This document shows positions 5,865 to 6,084 of a DNA stretch of 6,084 nt, piece by piece (the first letter of the stretch is position 1; the number at the start of each line of letters is the position of its first letter). The position numbers and the translations under genes are program-made. Origin of the DNA: Candidatus Brocadiaceae bacterium (GTDB taxonomy: Bacteria > Planctomycetota > Brocadiia > SM23-32); the NCBI GenBank assembly GCA_003551785.1, contig PUNP01000687.1, positions 1 to 6,084 on the forward strand, written 5' to 3'. The notes under the pieces are model-generated. The model was not told the DNA's origin and did not search any database. It saw only the letters and a list, made by a program, of their open reading frames with translations.

Positions 5865-5906
5865 GGTTATTATATGGTAACCGTCATTCACATTTCAAAG
5901 TTAACC
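5865..5906. promoter_or_regulatory. GGTTA/TAACC half-sites overlapping the pirin promoter (possible operator)
   Basis: GGTTA at 5865-5869 and TAACC at 5878-5882 form a 5-bp inverted repeat that encloses the -10 hexamer. A third TAACC at 5902-5906 lies just upstream of the -35. Binding here would occlude polymerase, so repression is the natural guess. Arms are short and no cognate regulator is in view. Confidence 0.3.
5869..5898 (-). promoter_or_regulatory. Promoter of the pirin-oxidoreductase unit
   Basis: The minus strand shows TTGAAA (5898-5893, five of six to consensus), an 18-nt spacer and a perfect TATAAT (5874-5869). Initiation near 5862 leaves a leader of about 28 nt containing the GAGGAG site, a well-spaced arrangement for the start at 5834. 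Confidence 0.65.
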
Positions 5907-5919
5907 AAAACATTTCATG

Positions 5920-5936
5920 CGGCTGCCGTCCAGCCG
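5920..5936 (-). terminator. Small hairpin after the upstream gene, weak terminator candidate
   Basis: CGGCTG (5936-5931 on minus) pairs perfectly with CAGCCG (5925-5920) around a 5-nt loop, starting 20 nt after the stop codon of the gene at the right edge. No immediate U run follows (the nearest TTTT is about 9 nt on), so factor-independent termination is uncertain. Confidence 0.3.
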
Positions 5937-5955
5937 ATAATCCAGGTTATATTCA

Positions 5956-6084
5956 TCATTGAGCATTTTCAAAAAAAGCCCTGTAAAGTTCTAATTGATC
6001 CAACGTATTACCGTCGTCATCCATTACCCGCATATTGTCCCCTGATATTTCGTCGATAAGGACAATACCGCTATCTGTTTTTCC
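5956..6084 (-). CDS. C-terminal end of an unrecognised acidic protein (partial)
   Basis: Forty-two codons are open from the right edge to a TGA at 5958-5956. The translation begins GKTDSGIVLIDEISGDNMRV and ends DQLELYRAFFENAQ. The composition is protein-like and acidic, with an alternating hydrophobic strand (GIVLID) followed by a probable amphipathic helix (LDQLELYRAFFENA). I do not recognise the family. The same orientation as the pirin gene and the intervening promoter suggest an independent upstream gene. The case rests on frame openness and composition only. Confidence 0.5.
   Translation of the reverse strand, partial: GKTDSGIVLIDEISGDNMRVMDDDGNTLDQLELYRAFFENAQ

Noticed and set aside
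5835..5891. 19-residue N-terminal extension of pirin from the ATG at 5891
   Set aside because: It would place the start upstream of the -10 box; the ATG at 5834 has a strong Shine-Dalgarno and matches the family N-terminus.
1..6084. CRISPR array, tRNA, rRNA, insertion sequence
   Set aside because: I saw no regularly spaced repeats, no tRNA-like cloverleaf with a GGTTCGAATCC arm, no rRNA strings and no transposase-like frame.

Overview
This window is a bacterial chromosome segment of moderate GC in which every convincing gene lies on the minus strand. The organism is most likely an uncultivated member of the Planctomycetota or a related PVC lineage. Three things suggest this: the style of the NusA KH1 signature (DCIGACVGVRG), the FAD-dependent oxidoreductase with a C-terminal beta-sandwich, a type common in PVC genomes, and an AT-rich intergenic repeat of the CAAATTCAAAATTTCAAAT kind. 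The taxonomic call is inference, since no 16S or other decisive marker is present.

Read in the direction of transcription (right to left), the window holds the following. First comes the 3' end of an unrecognised acidic protein (6084-5956). After a short intergenic region with a near-consensus promoter comes a two-gene unit: a pirin-family cupin (5834-4917), then, 30 bp later, an FAD-dependent oxidoreductase of the FAD_oxidored type (4886-3156). Next is a 621-bp gene-poor stretch (3155-2535). It contains a GC-rich, heavily base-paired segment that looks like a structured RNA encoded on the plus strand, possibly domain I of a decayed group II intron. It also contains an AT-rich promoter region with TGCAA half-sites. 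Then comes a six-helix N-terminal half of an MFS transporter (2534-1845) whose C-terminal half is missing, probably a pseudogene. A 391-bp intergenic region follows, with an AT-rich repeat, a perfect TTGACA-N17-TATAAT promoter, a hairpin-plus-U-tract element and a second promoter. Last comes the core operon nusA (1453-425) and infB (397 to beyond the left edge).

The nusA-infB pair is the conserved transcription and translation operon, but rimP, which often precedes nusA, is absent. Its place is taken by the long leader region. The pirin-oxidoreductase pair looks like a small co-transcribed accessory module whose substrate cannot be read from sequence. The segment between the oxidoreductase and nusA looks like a site of genome decay, with a truncated transporter, an RNA or intron remnant and a dispersed repeat. 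The strongest candidates for something not routinely annotated are the structured RNA at about 2891-3140 and the possible small RNA or attenuated leader upstream of nusA (about 1649-1508).
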